Of a DNA stretch of 43,322 nt, positions 1 to 11,298 are shown in pieces (positions within the stretch are counted from its first letter, which is position 1; each line of letters opens with the position of its first letter). This stretch comes from Paramoeba atlantica (taxonomy: Eukaryota; Discosea): the NCBI GenBank assembly GCA_977017575.1, contig CDRNVI010000215.1, positions 1-43,322 of the forward strand. The letters run 5' to 3'. Position numbers and translations under genes: made by a program. The notes below the pieces were generated by a model. That model saw only the letters and a list, made by a program, of their open reading frames with translations, did no database searches and had not been told where the DNA came from.

Positions 1-2060
1 TTCAATATCCATCACTTGAATCCGATGATTCAAAGTATCAGAAATAACAATATTCCCATCTCTATCAACTACAACACTGTAAGGTTCATCAAATTGACCT
101 TCAGAAGAACCTTTTGAACCAAAAGAACGAAGAAAAGATCCATCATTATCAAACACTTGAATTCGATGATTGTAAGTATCACAAACAATAATTCTACCTT
201 CTTCATCCACATCCACACCACATGGTCCCTCAAACTGACCATCTTCAGAACCTTTTGATCCAAAAGATTTGATCAATTTTCCTTCTTTGTTTAATATTAC
301 AACTCGGCGAAAACCTTGAGACCAATCAAGAACAACAATTTGATCATTCAATCCAATTGAAACATCAGAAGGTTTCAACTGAAGCGAATCAATTGTTTTC
401 TGAATTGTTGATTCAATCATCTCATTTCCTTCTTTATCTCTCACTCTCAATCCACCTGCCAACCCTTCACAAATAAAAATATTCCCATCACTGTTCACAC
501 TCACTCCAAAAGGTTGATTCTTCAAAGGAAAAGAAGAAACAACACGAAAAGAATCACCACCACCATCACAACAAATCACTCCTTTCTTTGGTTTTGAGAA
601 TAACCCAACAACACCTCCTTCAGAAACAATATCATTTGCAGTTTGAAGAAGAATTAAAAAAAGTTGATCATCAAAAAAGAGAGAAACATCACAATCAGTT
701 GTTTTTGTTGTTGTTGTTGTTGTTGTTGGTGTGTTGGATAAACGAATAATTGAATCTTTTCTTATTCTCAAATCTTCTTTCTCCAATTCTATTTCTTTCT
801 TTTCAATTCTTTTCTTTTCTAATTTCTTTTCTAATTCTTTCATTTCTTTTTCAATCCTTTTTTTTTTCTTTTCAATCAAAATCAATCTTTTCTCCAATTT
901 ATCTCCCACCTTTACAACTTCATTTCTCTTCTCTAAAATACTTTCTTCAATCGATTTCACTTTCTTTCTGTAATCATCATGAGTTTCAAGAACACAACAA
1001 ATACAAACAAAAGAAGAACATTCAAAACAATATCCACAAATTGTTTCAGATGGGTGTTTTGAACATTCTCTCTTCTTCAAATTCTCCAATCCCATCACTC
1101 CCACCACCCCTCCCTCCTCTTCCAATCTTCTTCTTCCACCTCCTCCCTCAACACTATTTCTTTCAGATCGTTTGTGATTTCGAGAGAAAATAGAAGAAGA
1201 GTGAGATGGATCACAAGAATCACAAAGAAAGACTTTACAATCAGAACAAAACATTTGAATTTGTTCTCCACACGTTTTGAAATTCACACATCTTCTTTGA
1301 ACTTCTCCTGATTTGTTTTTTTTGTTGTTTCAAAAAAAAGAAAATAAATTAGTGAAGGTGGGAGGGGGTGGGTGGGTTGAATTCCCCAAAAAAGAAAAAA
1401 GAAAGATAAAAAAAAAGAAAAAAAGAAGAAACCTGAAGTTGATTGATTGGAGAAAGAGATCAAATTTGAAGAAAGAAGAATATCAACCGTTTCTGGAATC
1501 AAAAAATTCATCGAAAATGCTTCAACGCTTTCACATTCGTTCATTTCGCGACACACTGGACATTTCACTCCTTTCAAAGAAGGGAAAAAAGGGGAAGAAG
1601 AGGAAGAGGAAGATGAGGGAGAAGAAGGAGAAGAAGAGGGAGAAGAAGAAGAAGAAGAAGAAGAAGAAGGAGATGAAGAAGGGTTTTGAAGAAGTAAGAG
1701 TTTGTTAAGGCAAAGAGAACAAAAAGAAAGACCACAACAAGGTAACAATCTTGGTTCTTTTTCCCAATTCATCAATTCCAAACATATTCCACATTCAAAT
1801 CTTTTCTTTTTCTCTTCTTCTTCCTTTCTTCTCCTTTTCATCATCTCTTCTTCTTGTTCTCTTTCTCCTTCTTCCTCTCGCTCTTTTCTTTGTTGTTCTT
1901 GATCTTCTATTTCTTGTTCTTCTCCAACATCACTTTCATCATCATCACCAGATTGTTCTTCTTTCTTTTCTTTTCTTGTTTTTCGTTTCTCTTTCTCATT
2001 CTCACTCTCCACAATCTCTATTCCTTCTCTCTTTTTCTCTCCTTTTTTTCCTTCACTCAT
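1..2060 (-). CDS. T1: TRIM-like RING/B-box/coiled-coil/NHL protein (3' end beyond window)
   Basis: Two exons: 2060-1433 and 1307 to beyond position 1, with a 125-nt GT-AG intron (1432-1308) in phase 1. The start is the ATG of MSEGKKGEKKREG, shared with T6, T8 and T9; in-frame codons further upstream are pyrimidine/purine noise. Exon 1 has a basic then acidic low-complexity region and the RING (FECGIC ... CPVCRE) split by a poly-Ser tract. Exon 2, read through by hand, is open to the window edge and gives two B-boxes, a Lys/Glu coiled coil, poly-Thr and at least four NHL blades. The second B-box ends THDDY where other copies have a final His, so one expected zinc ligand is lost. The architecture is that of TRIM E3 ubiquitin ligases; substrate unknown. 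Confidence 0.85.
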
Positions 2061-2676
2061 TTTGTTTTCACGTCCCACCCAACAACAAAAAAGGAAACAA
2101 CTTTTGAAAAGAGAAGAACAAAAACACAAGTAAAATAGATGAAAGATCTCTGGGTGAAACAATAAATAATCAATAACCACAACACACACACAAACAAAAA
2201 GAGAACAAAATGATAAAACACACACACATAAAAACAAGAAAAAAGAAGGATTCAAAGATAAAAATAAAAATCAAAACCTTTTTCTCAAAATTTCCAAAAA
2301 AAAAAAAGAGAGAGGATACAAAAAAAACAAGCAGTATTTAGAAGAGGGAGAAGAAGAAAACGAAAATGTCCAGAGACTCCTCCTAACTCACAATCCACAA
2401 CACCCCCACAACAACAACAACAACAAAAAAAAGCCTGAATAATTCACAAAAGAGAGAGAGAAAAACCTTGTCAACAAAAGATCCAAAAAAAAGACAAAGA
2501 GAGAAAGAGAGAAAGAGAAAAAGAGAAAAAAAAAAAACACAAAAATGAAAAATGGCAAGAGGAGAGAAGAGGAGGGACAAAAAAATGGATAAAAAAATGA
2601 GAAAAAAGAAGACTCTGAAAGAAATCAAAACTGTGAGGCAAATCAGAACCAAAATGAAATGTCCAAATGAAATACA

Positions 2677-2682
<6 letters not shown>

Positions 2683-2709
<27 letters not shown>
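2683..2709. repeat. (GA)n microsatellite
   Basis: An uninterrupted run of alternating G and A lies inside the purine-rich half of the T1/T2 spacer. Shorter relatives occur in the other divergent spacers. Confidence 0.85.
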
Positions 2710-2937
2710 GAGTGCAAAACAAAATCTCAGCAAAGAAGAGAAACAACAGAAAGATGGGAAGAAGAGAAGAAACAAAAATAAAAGAGGATGTTGTCCAAAA
2801 AGAGGAACAACAAAAACTCAAAAAAAGAGATTCAACGAGAACTGAAATCAAGAGAGAGACAGACAGAACAAAAGGAAAAAAAAAACAGAAAGAAAGAAAG
2901 AACAAGAGAAGAGACAAAGAAAAAACGACAGAAAAAA

Positions 2938-3005
2938 AGGAAGGATACGAAAAGAGGATTCAAAACTTTTTAAACCTCTGAAAAAAACACACCAAAAACT
3001 TTTTC
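2938..3005 (-). promoter_or_regulatory. Conserved strand-switch element, minus orientation
   Basis: The core on the minus strand is AGAGGTTTAAAAAGTTTTGA followed by a pyrimidine stretch, preceded by TTTTTGGTGTG and a T-run ending in CAG. The same block recurs at 10346, 16986, 24261 and 30847 in plus orientation. It always sits where the purine-rich half of a divergent spacer turns pyrimidine-rich. TTTAAAAAG could serve as a TATA-like box, or the T-run plus CAG could be a splice acceptor; both are inference. It lies about 0.9 kb upstream of the T1 start codon. Confidence 0.4.
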
Positions 3006-3429
3006 TTTTTCGTTTCCTCTCTTTTCTCTTTTCTCTTCTCTTCTTTCTTGTTCTTGTTCTTCTCCTTCTTCTTCTCCTTCTTCTCCTTCTTCTCCTCCTT
3101 CTCCTTCTTCTTCTCCTTCTTCTCCTTCTTCTTCTTCTCTCAACAATTTCTTTTCAAGATCCTTCTTTTGAATCCTTCTCTTTTGGATCTCTCCTTCTCT
3201 CATTTTTTCGTTTGTTTGGAGATCTCTTTCTTTCTCTTGGTGTTTCATATTTTGGACCCCTTTTTGGATTATCTTGTTTTTGTCTCTTTTCTTCTCTTCT
3301 CTTCACTTTGCATTCGTGACTTTTTGGGAGATGTTTGTATTTTTACTTTCTTTCTTTTTTCTCTTTGTCCCATTTTTGAAAAATTTGTTAGAACCTTTCT
3401 CTCTCTCTTCTTTCTCTCTCTCTCTCTCT

Positions 3430-3540
3430 TTGTAGGACATTCTCTAAGAATTGGTTCTCTCTCCATTGTTCCTCTTTTTATTCCTTTTGTTTTTTTTTTG
3501 GGGGGGGGGTAGTACCAGTCTCTTTTGTGTGTGTGTGATA
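3430..3540 (+). promoter_or_regulatory. Second upstream family element (T2 side)
   Basis: This block begins TGTAGGACATTCTCTAAGAA and continues through TTGGTTCTCTC, a pyrimidine stretch, a G-run and TGTGTGTG. It recurs in inverse orientation at 9665-9775 upstream of T3. In both cases it is 0.1-0.2 kb upstream of the start codon. It is conserved non-coding sequence; a promoter or 5' leader role is inferred only from position. Confidence 0.4.
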
Positions 3541-3639
3541 GTTTTTTGGTTTGATTTTTTCTTTTTCCTTTTTTCCTTTTTATTTCTTATTTTTTGTTGT
3601 ATTGATTTCTTTTTCCTACACAGAGAGAAGAGAGACAAA

Positions 3640-5953
3640 ATGAGTGAAAAAAGAGGAAAGAGAAAAAGAGGAGGAGGAAAACAAGGAATGGAATTAGAAA
3701 GTGAGAAAAAGAGAAAAACCAAAAGAGGAAAGAAAGAGAAAGAAGAAGAAGATGTTGTTGTTGTAATTGAAGATGACAATGATGATGAAATAGAACAAAG
3801 AGAAAGAAGAAATGAGGATGTTCTTGGAAAGAGAGAACAACAAGTGGGACAAAATGAAGGAGAAGGAGAAGGAGAAAGAGAAAGAGAAGAAGAGATGATG
3901 AAAAGAAGAAGAAAGGAAGAAGAAGAGAAAAAGAAAAGATTTGAATGTGGAATATGTTTGGAATTGATGAATTGGGAAAAAGAACCAAGGTTGTTACCTT
4001 GTTGTGGTCTTTCTTTTTGTTCTCTTTGTCTCCACAAACTCTTTCTTCTTCAAAATCCTTCCTCCTCTTCCTCTTCTTCTTCTTCTTCTTCCCCATCTTC
4101 TCCCTCTTCCTCTCCCTCTTTGAAAGGAGTGAAATGTCCAGTTTGTAGAGAAATGAACGAATGTGAAAGCATTGAAACACTTTCGATGAATTATTTGATT
4201 CCAGAAACAATTGATGTTCTTCTTTCTTCAAATTTGATCTCTTTATCCCAACAATCAACTTCAGGTTTCTCCATTTTGATTTTTTTTTTCTTTCTTTTCT
4301 TTTGCTGCTTTTGAACTGAGCCCAAGACCACTCCTAAACCCAATTCGACCCACCCACCCTCCACCTTCACTGATTTAGTTTCTTCTTTTTTGAACAAAAA
4401 AAACAGGATGTGTGAATTTCGAAACGTGTGGAGAACAAACTCGAATGTTTTGTCCTGATTGTAAAGTCTTTATTTGTGATTCTTGTGATCTGTCTCACTC
4501 CTCTTCTATTTTCACTCGAAATCACAAACGATCTGAAAGAGATGGTGTTGAGGGAGGAGGTGGAAGAAGAAGATTGGAAGAGGAGGAGGGAGGGGTGGTG
4601 GGAGTGATGGGATTGGAGAATTTGAAGAAGAGAGAATGTTCAAAACACCCATCTGAAACAATTTGTGGATATTGTTTTCAATGTTCTTTTTTTGTTTGTG
4701 TTCGTTGTGCTCTTGAAACACATGTTCAACACAATGAGAAAGTGAAATCGATTGAAGAAAGTATTTTAGAGAAAAGGAATGAAGTCGTAAAGATTGGAGA
4801 TAAATTGGAGAAAAGATTGATTGAGATTGAAAAGAAAAGAAAAAGAATTGAAAAAGAAATGAAAGAATTAGAAAAGAAATTAGAAAAGAAAAGAATTGAA
4901 AAGAAAGAAATAGAATTGGAGAAAGAAGATTTGAGAATCAGAAAAGATTCAATTATTCGTTTATCCAACACACCAACAACAACAACAACAACAACAACTG
5001 ATTGTGATGTTTCTCTCTTTTTTGATGATCAACTTTTTTCAACTCTTCTTCAAACTGCAACTGATATTGTTTCTGAAGGAGGTGTTGTTGGATTTGGAAA
5101 GAAAGGAGTGATTTGTTGTGATGGTGGTGGTGATTCTTTTCGTTTTGTTTCTTCTTTTCCTTTGAAGAATCAACCTTTTGGAGTGAGTGTGAACAGTGAT
5201 GGGAATATTTTTATTTGTGAATGGGAGGGTGGATTGAGAGTGAGAGATAAAGAAGGAAATGAGATGACTGAATCAACAATTCAGAAAACAATTGATTCAC
5301 TTGAGTTGAAACCTGTTGATGTTTCAATTGGATTGAATGATCAAATTGTTGTTCTTGATCATTCTCAAGATTCTCGGAGAGTTGTAATCTTAAACAAAGA
5401 AGGAGAATTGATCAAATCTTTTGGATCAAGAGGTTCTAAAGATGGTCAGTTTAATATTCCATATGGTGTGGATGTGGATGAAGAAGGTAGAATTATTGTT
5501 TGTGATACTTTGAATCATCGAATTCAAGTATTTGATAATGATGGATCTTTTCTTCATTCTTTTGGTTCATTTGGTTCTTTTGAAGGTCAATTTAATATAC
5601 CTTCTGGTGTTGCAGTTGATCGAGATGGGAATATTGTTATTTCTGATTGTAAAAATCATCGGATTCAAGTGATGGATATTGAAGGGAATTTTATTCGATG
5701 TTTTGGAACAAAAGGTTCAGATGATTCTCAATTTGATTATCCAAAAGGTGTTGATGTGGATGGGGAAGGTAGAATTGTTGTTTGTGAGCAAGGAAATAGA
5801 AGAGTGAGTGTGTTTGAGAAAGATGGAACATTTCTTTTTTCATTTGGTCAATCTCACATGGGAGATCCTTATGGGGTTGTTATTGATTCATTTGGAACAA
5901 TTATTGTTTCAGATTGGGAGAAAAAGTCAATTGAATTTTGGAAATCATTTTGA
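3640..5953 (+). CDS. T2: intact TRIM-like RING/B-box/coiled-coil/NHL protein, 723 aa
   Basis: Exons 3640-4264 and 4407-5953; the intron is 142 nt, GT-AG, phase 1. The start is the ATG of MSEKRGKRKRGG, just after a likely splice acceptor (CACAG). Residues 1-100 are basic then acidic, with nuclear-localisation-like KKRKTKRGKK. The RING is about 103-170 with a poly-Ser insert; its usual His position is Leu (CCGLSFCSLC). B-box 1 is about 210-247. B-box 2 is about 286-318, with C-x2-H (CSKH) at its start and H-x2-H at its end. A Lys/Glu coiled coil (about 325-392), poly-Thr and six NHL blades (about 442-723) follow. By family it is a ubiquitin E3 ligase with a propeller for target recognition. Target and localisation are unknown. 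Confidence 0.9.
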
Positions 5954-6161
5954 AAAGAGGAGGTTTTTTCATTTTCTTTTTTTTTGTTTCTTTTTTTGAG
6001 AGAAGTGAAAGGTGTGTTCTTTGTTTGTTTATTTTTTTTCTTTTTTCTTTTTTTGATTTTCATTTAATTTTATTTTTTTATTTTTGTGTACTTTTTTTTC
6101 TTGTTCTTTGGAGGAAAATGAAAGAAATTAATTTTTTTTTTCTCTTTCCCCCTCTTTTTAG

Positions 6162-6200
6162 TTTTAGTCTCTGTTGTGGTGTGGTGTGGTGTGGTGTGGT
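6162..6200 (+). repeat. Conserved 3'-flank tag with GGTGT repeats
   Basis: TTTTAGTCTCTGTTGTGGTG followed by repeated GGTGT units. Clear copies of the tag lie at 7137-7161(-), 20028-20050(+), 27268-27290(+), 27901-27923(-), 32974-33000(+) and 33911-33939(-), each 0.1-0.3 kb beyond a stop codon and oriented with the gene. It may mark 3' end formation or be part of a downstream transcript; only its conservation is seen. Confidence 0.5.
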
Positions 6201-6599
6201 CTTCTTCTTTTCCAATCACCTTCTTCTTCTTCAATTTCGATCCGATTTTTATCTCTTTCGTTCCCTCCCTTTTCTTTTCTTTTTAGTCTCTTCTGGTGCA
6301 CAAAATGTTGGGGTGTTCTTTTTGTTCCAATTTTTCGCTTTGATTTTATTCTCCTTCTTTCAAACCTTTTTTTTCTGATTTGCTCCACAGACCAATCATG
6401 ACTCTCTCTTTCTCTCTCTCCTCTCCTCCTCTCCCTTACTTCACTCTCCCTCTCTCTGTTTCTTATATCTCTTTCTTATTCTCTCTCATTCTTTTCTTTC
6501 TCAATTTTCTTTGGTTTTGGTTGGGATGGGTGAGAATTTTCTCAATTTCTTGATCCTTTTGTGGAATACTATTTTTCAATTTTTTTGTTAATTAAAATT

Positions 6600-6790
6600 T
6601 CGTTTTTTCCAAAAATTGTGTTTCTCTCATTCAATCAACCAAAAAAAAATGAATTCCTCCTCTCCCCACTCCCAACAACAACCAAAAAAAAGAAAAAAAA
6701 AGGTTGTTTTTGAGATTTGAAAGAGTGTTGTTGAGTTTGGGTATTATTTATTCAACCAAATAAAAAAGATGAATCAACAAAAAGAACATA
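6600..6790 (+). repeat. Central convergent-spacer block, forward orientation
   Basis: Recognisable landmarks are TTTCTCTCATTCAATCAACC, GAATTCCTCCTCTCC and GTTTGGGTATTATTTATTCA. The block recurs forward at about 27495-27660 and inverted at about 12880-13035, 20375-20530 and 33340-33560. No coding potential or transposase is seen. Confidence 0.6.
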
Positions 6791-7392
6791 AAACAAAAAA
6801 CAAGGTACAAAAAAAAAAGGAACAAAAATTTCAACAAAAAGACAGAGCAACAGAAGAATATGCAAAAAAATATTGCAAAAAAGAATCATTTCTTTTTCAC
6901 AAAAACAAAATTTTGAAGAAAACAAAAAAAAAGAAAAATAATTTAAATCAAAAAAAGAGAAGAGGAAGAGAAAGAGAGAGAACACAAAAACATAAAACAC
7001 ACACAACAACAATAAAACACAAAAATGAAGAGGAGAAACAAAATCAAAGAAAAGTGTTTTTGAAGAAGAATAAGGATCAAAAATTGAAACAAAAATTGAA
7101 GAAGAATGATGATGATTTTGGGGGGAAGAAGAAGACCACACCACAACAGAGACTAAAAAGGAGAAAAGGGAGGAGGGGAGGAAGGGGAGGGGAGGAAGGG
7201 GAGGAAGGAGGGGAAAAGAGGAGAGAAGAGAAAAAATATTAATTTCTTGTTTTTAATTTTCTTCAAACAAAAAAGGAAACAAAAAGAAAAAATAAAGAAA
7301 AAATGATACAAAATAATAAAATAAAACAAATCAAAATCAAAAAAAGAAAAAAAGAGAAAAAAAAGAGAAAAGAAAAAAACCTCCATCTCTTT

Positions 7393-9584
7393 TCAAAATA
7401 ATTTCCAAAATTCAATTGACTTTTTCTCATAATCTGAAACAATAATTGTTCCAAATGAATCAATAACAACCCCAATAGGAGTCTTCATGTGATGTTTACC
7501 AAATGAAAAAAGAAATGCTCCATCTTTCTCAAACACACTCACTCTTCCATTTCCTCCATCACAAACAACAATTCTACCTTCCCCATCCACATCAACACCT
7601 TTTGGATAGTCCAATTGAGAATCACCTGAACCTCTTGTTCCAAAACATCGAATAAAATTCCCTTCAATATCCATCACTTGAATCCGATGATTCAAAGTAT
7701 CAGAAATAACAATATTCCCATCTCTATCAACTACAACACTCTGAGGTTGATCAAATTGACCTTCAGGAGAACCAAATGAACCAAAAGAACGAAGAAAAGA
7801 TCCATCATTATCAAACACTTGAATTCGATCATTGTAAGTATCACAAACAATAATTCTACCTTCTTCATCCACATCCACACCACATGGACTCTTAAACTGA
7901 CCATCTTTAGAACCAACTGATCCAAAAGATTTGATCAATTCTCCTTCTTTGTTTAAGATTACAACTCTCCGAGAATCTTGAGACCAATCAAGAACAACAA
8001 TTTGATCATTCAATCCAATTGAAACATCAACAGGTTTCAACTCAAGTGAATCAATTGTTTTCTGAATTGTTGATTCAGTCATCTCATTTCCTTCTTTATC
8101 TCTCACTCTCAATCCACCCTCCCATTCACAAATAAAAATAATCCCATCACTGTTCACACTCACTCCATAAGGTCCGTTCTTCAAAGGAAAAGAAGAAACA
8201 ACACGAAAAGAATCATCACCACCATCACAACAAATCACTCCTTTCTTCCGAAATCCGACAACTCCTTCAGAAACAATATCAGTTGCAGTTTGAAGAAGAA
8301 TTGAAAAAAGTTGATCATCAAAAAAGAGAGAAACATCACAATCAGTTGTTGTTGTTGTTGTTGTTGTTGGGGTGTTGGATAAACGAATAATTGAATCTTT
8401 TCTGATTCTCAAATCTTCTTTCTCTAATTCTATTTCTTTCTTTTCAATTCTTTTCTTTTCTAATTTCCCTTCTAATTCTTTCATTTCTTTTTCAATTCTT
8501 TTTCTTTTCTTTTCAATCAAAATCAATCTTTTCTCCAATTTATCTCCAATCTTTACAACTTCATTTCTCTTCTCTAAAATACTTTCTTCAATTGATTTCA
8601 CTTTCTCATTGTGTTGAACATGAGTTTCAAGAGCACAACGAATACAAACAAAAGAAGAACATTGAAAACAATATCCACAAATTGTTTCAGATGGGTGTTT
8701 TGAACATTCCCTCTTCTTCAAATTCTCCAATCCCATCACTCCCACCACCCCTCCCTCCTCTTCCAATCTTCTTCTTCCACCTCCTCCCTCAACACCATCT
8801 CTTTCAGATCGTTTGTGATTTCGAGAGAAAATAGAAGAGGAGTGAGACAGATCACAAGAATCACAAATAAACATCTCACATTGGGAACAATACATTCGAG
8901 TTTGTTCTCCACACGTTTCAAAATTCACACATTCTGATCCATCTCCTGTTGTTTTGTTTTTCAAAAAACAGGTTTTTTCAACTTTGAAATAACTTTCTCA
9001 CAATAAAAGAAAGAATGAATGAAAGAAAGAAAACCTGATTGATTGGAGAAAGAGATCAAATTTGAAGAAAGAAGAACATCAATCGTTTCTGGAATCAAAT
9101 AATTCATCGAAAGTGTTTCAACTCTTTCACATTCGTTCACTTCTCTACAAACTGGACATTTCAGTCCTTTCAAAGAAGGGGGAGAAGAAGAAGAGGAAGA
9201 AGAAGGAGAGAAAGAAGAAGAAGAAGAAGAGGAAGGATTTTGAAGAAGAAAGAGTTTGTGGAGACAAAGAGAACAAAAAGAAAGACCACAACAAGGTAAC
9301 AACCTTGGTTCTTTTTCCCAACTCATCAATTCCAAACATATTCCACATTCAAATCTTTTCTTTTTCTCTTCTTCTTCCTTTCTCCTTCTTTTTATCATCT
9401 CTTCTTCTTGTTCTCTTTCTCTTTCTTCCTCTCTTTCTCCTTCATTTTGTCCCACTTGTTGTTCTCTCTTTCCAAGAACATCTTCATTTCTTCTTTCTCT
9501 TTGTTCTTTTTCATCAACATTGTCATCTTCAATTACAACAACTTCTCCCCCTCCTCTTTTTCTCTTTCCTCTATTTTCACTCAT
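7393..9584 (-). CDS. T3: intact TRIM-like RING/B-box/coiled-coil/NHL protein, 700 aa
   Basis: Exons 9584-9035 and 8945-7393; the intron is 89 nt, GT-AG, phase 1. The N-terminus is the MSEKRG type. Exon 2 begins with the linker GDGSECVNF, unlike the shorter junction of T2. Domains follow the family order: acidic/basic N-terminus, RING with Leu at the His position, two B-boxes, Lys/Glu coiled coil, poly-Thr and six NHL blades. It shares with convergent neighbour T2 the variant EMTEST (other copies have EMIEST) and the segment LELKPVDVS, which suggests exchange or recent duplication between the two. Blade residues differ from T2 at recurrent positions (KSPCG, DQPQS, CDTYND). Confidence 0.9.
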
Positions 9585-9664
9585 TTTGTCTCTCTCTGTG
9601 TGGGAAAAAGAAATCAATCAACAAAAAATAAGAAATAAAAAGGAAAAAAGAAAAAATCAAACCA

Positions 9665-9775
9665 AAAAACTATCACACACAAAAGAGACTGGGACCACCC
9701 CCCCAAAAAAAACAAAAGGAATAAAAAGAGGAACAATGGAGAGAGAACCAATTCTTAGAGAATGTCCTACAAAGA
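9665..9775 (-). promoter_or_regulatory. Second upstream family element (T3 side)
   Basis: This is the inverse copy of the block at 3430-3540, with CTCTAAGAATTGG on the minus strand and the adjoining G-run and GTGTG tract. It is close to the T3 start codon, as its partner is to T2. Role inferred from position only. Confidence 0.4.
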
Positions 9776-10345
9776 GATAGAAGAGAGAGAGAGAGAGAGA
9801 GAAGTAGAGAGAAAGAGGTTCTACCAATTTTTTTAAAAATGGGACAAAAAGAGAAAAAGGAAAGAAAGTAAAAATACAAACATCTCCCAAAAAGTCACGA
9901 AAGATTTTCTTCTTTTGCAAAGTGAAGAGAAGAGAAGAAAAGAGACAAAAACAAGATAATCCAAAAAGACTCCAAAATATGAAACACCAAGAGAAAGAAA
10001 GAGATCTCCAAACAAACGAAAAAAATGAGAGAAGGAGAGATCCAAAAGAGAAGAAGAAATCCTCAATCCAAAAATCTTCAAAGATGGTGACACGAAAGAT
10101 CCCCAAAATGAAAGGAGAGAGAGAGAGAGAGAGAGTCCAAAACAAGAGGTCGAAGAGAGCCCAAATGAATGAGAGAGAGAGAGAGAAGGGAAGAAGAGGG
10201 ACAAAAAAAAAAAGGAATGAAAGAGATTAAAAACGAGGTCTCTCCTTTCCAAAAAATGAAACAGGAGAAGGAGAGAAGATAAGGGAGAGAAACAAAAACA
10301 AATTGAGAGAAAGAGGAAGAAGAGAAGAGAGAGAGAAAAGAGGGG

Positions 10346-10422
10346 AAAAAGTTTTTGGTGTGTTTTTGTGATATTTTTTTCAGAGGTTTAAAAAGTTTTG
10401 AATCCTCTTTTCATACCCTTCC
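10346..10422 (+). promoter_or_regulatory. Conserved strand-switch element
   Basis: Plus-orientation copy of the block described at 2938-3005, with GTTTTTGGTGTG, a T-run ending CAG and AGGTTTAAAAAGTTTTGAAT. It sits at the purine-to-pyrimidine switch about 0.9 kb upstream of T4. Confidence 0.4.
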
Positions 10423-11298
10423 TTTTTTTTCTCTTTTTTTTTTCTTTTTCTGTTTTTCTTTGTCTCTTCTCTTGTTCTTTCTTTCTTTCTGTTTTTTTTT
10501 TCCTTTTGTTCTGTCTCTCTCTTGATTTCAGTTCTCGTTGAATCCCTTTTTGAGTTTTTGTTGTTCCTCTTTTTGGTTCTTCCCATCTTTCTGTTGTTTC
10601 TCTTCTTTTGTGAGATTTTGTTTTGCGCTCCTATTTCATTTGGACATTTCATTTTGGTTCTGATTTGCCTCACAGTTTTGATTTCTTTCAGAGTCTTCTT
10701 TTTTCTCATTTTTTTCTCCATTTTTTTTGTCCCTCCTCTTCTCTCCTCTTGCCATTTTTCATTTTTGTGTTTTCCTCTCTTCTCTTTTTCTCTCTTTCTC
10801 TCTTTCTCTCTTTCTCTTTTTTGGATCTTTTGTTGACAAGGTTTTTCTCTCTCTCTTTTGTGAATTATTCAGGCTTTCTTTTGTTGTTGTTGTTGTTGTT
10901 GTTGTGGGGGGTGTTGTGGATTGTGATTTAGGAGGAGTCTCTAGACATTTTCGTTTTCTTCTTTTTTTCTTCTTCATTTTGTTGTATTGTTCCCCTCTTT
11001 TGTTTTTTGGAGAGAGTCTTCTCTTCTCTTTTCTCTTCTCTTTTGTATGTGTGGATTTGGGTGGGAGTCGTTTTGGTTTGATTTTTTTCATTTTTATACT
11101 TTCATTTTCCTTTATTTTCTTTTTCTTTTTCTTTTTATTGAAAAATGTGTGGTTTTAATTGTTTTTCCTCCCCTCACATTCTCTTCTTTGTTTTTTTTTT
11201 TGAATTGTTTCACTTCTCACTCTTGTTTTTTGCTCTCACTTTTCTTCCTTTTTTATGCTGTTGATGTTGATTTCTTTTTCCTTCCACAGAGAGACAAA

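Larger units (their letters stand above)
2061..3639. other. Divergent spacer T1/T2
   Basis: No gene is seen. The left part (to about 2990) is purine-rich on the + strand and the right part (from about 3000) is pyrimidine-rich, so each flanking gene has a pyrimidine-rich upstream region on its own coding strand. It contains a (GA)n run near 2683-2709, a family element at 2938-3005 and a second family element at 3430-3540, described separately. Long frames here are low-complexity and have no domain. Confidence 0.6.
5954..7392. other. Convergent spacer T2/T3
   Basis: No gene is seen. From left to right it holds the T2 3' flank with (GGTGT)n near 6176-6200, an AGTCTCTGTTGTGG tag, a pyrimidine-rich block, a central conserved block (6600-6790), and the purine-rich T3 flank, which ends with the inverse of the same tag at 7137-7161. 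The two ends are imperfect inverted repeats because both derive from the sequence 3' of the same gene family. The whole spacer reappears inverted between T10 and T11. Confidence 0.6.
9585..11298. other. Divergent spacer T3/T4
   Basis: No gene is seen. It is purine-rich to about 10345 and pyrimidine-rich after that. It carries the T3-side upstream element (9665-9775), (GA)n runs near 10110-10190 and the strand-switch element at 10346-10422. The segment 11044-11200, next to T4, resembles the inverse of the region next to T5 (16520-16670), so the upstream parts of these genes are mosaics of shared blocks. A likely acceptor, CTTCCACAG, precedes the T4 start by about 10 nt, which hints at an intron in the 5' leader. 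Confidence 0.6.

Noticed and set aside
1284-2255. Longer N-termini from upstream in-frame ATG codons (for example in T1, T4, T8, T9)
   Set aside because: The upstream residues are not conserved between copies, whereas MSEG/MSEKRG is conserved in all, so the later ATG was chosen.
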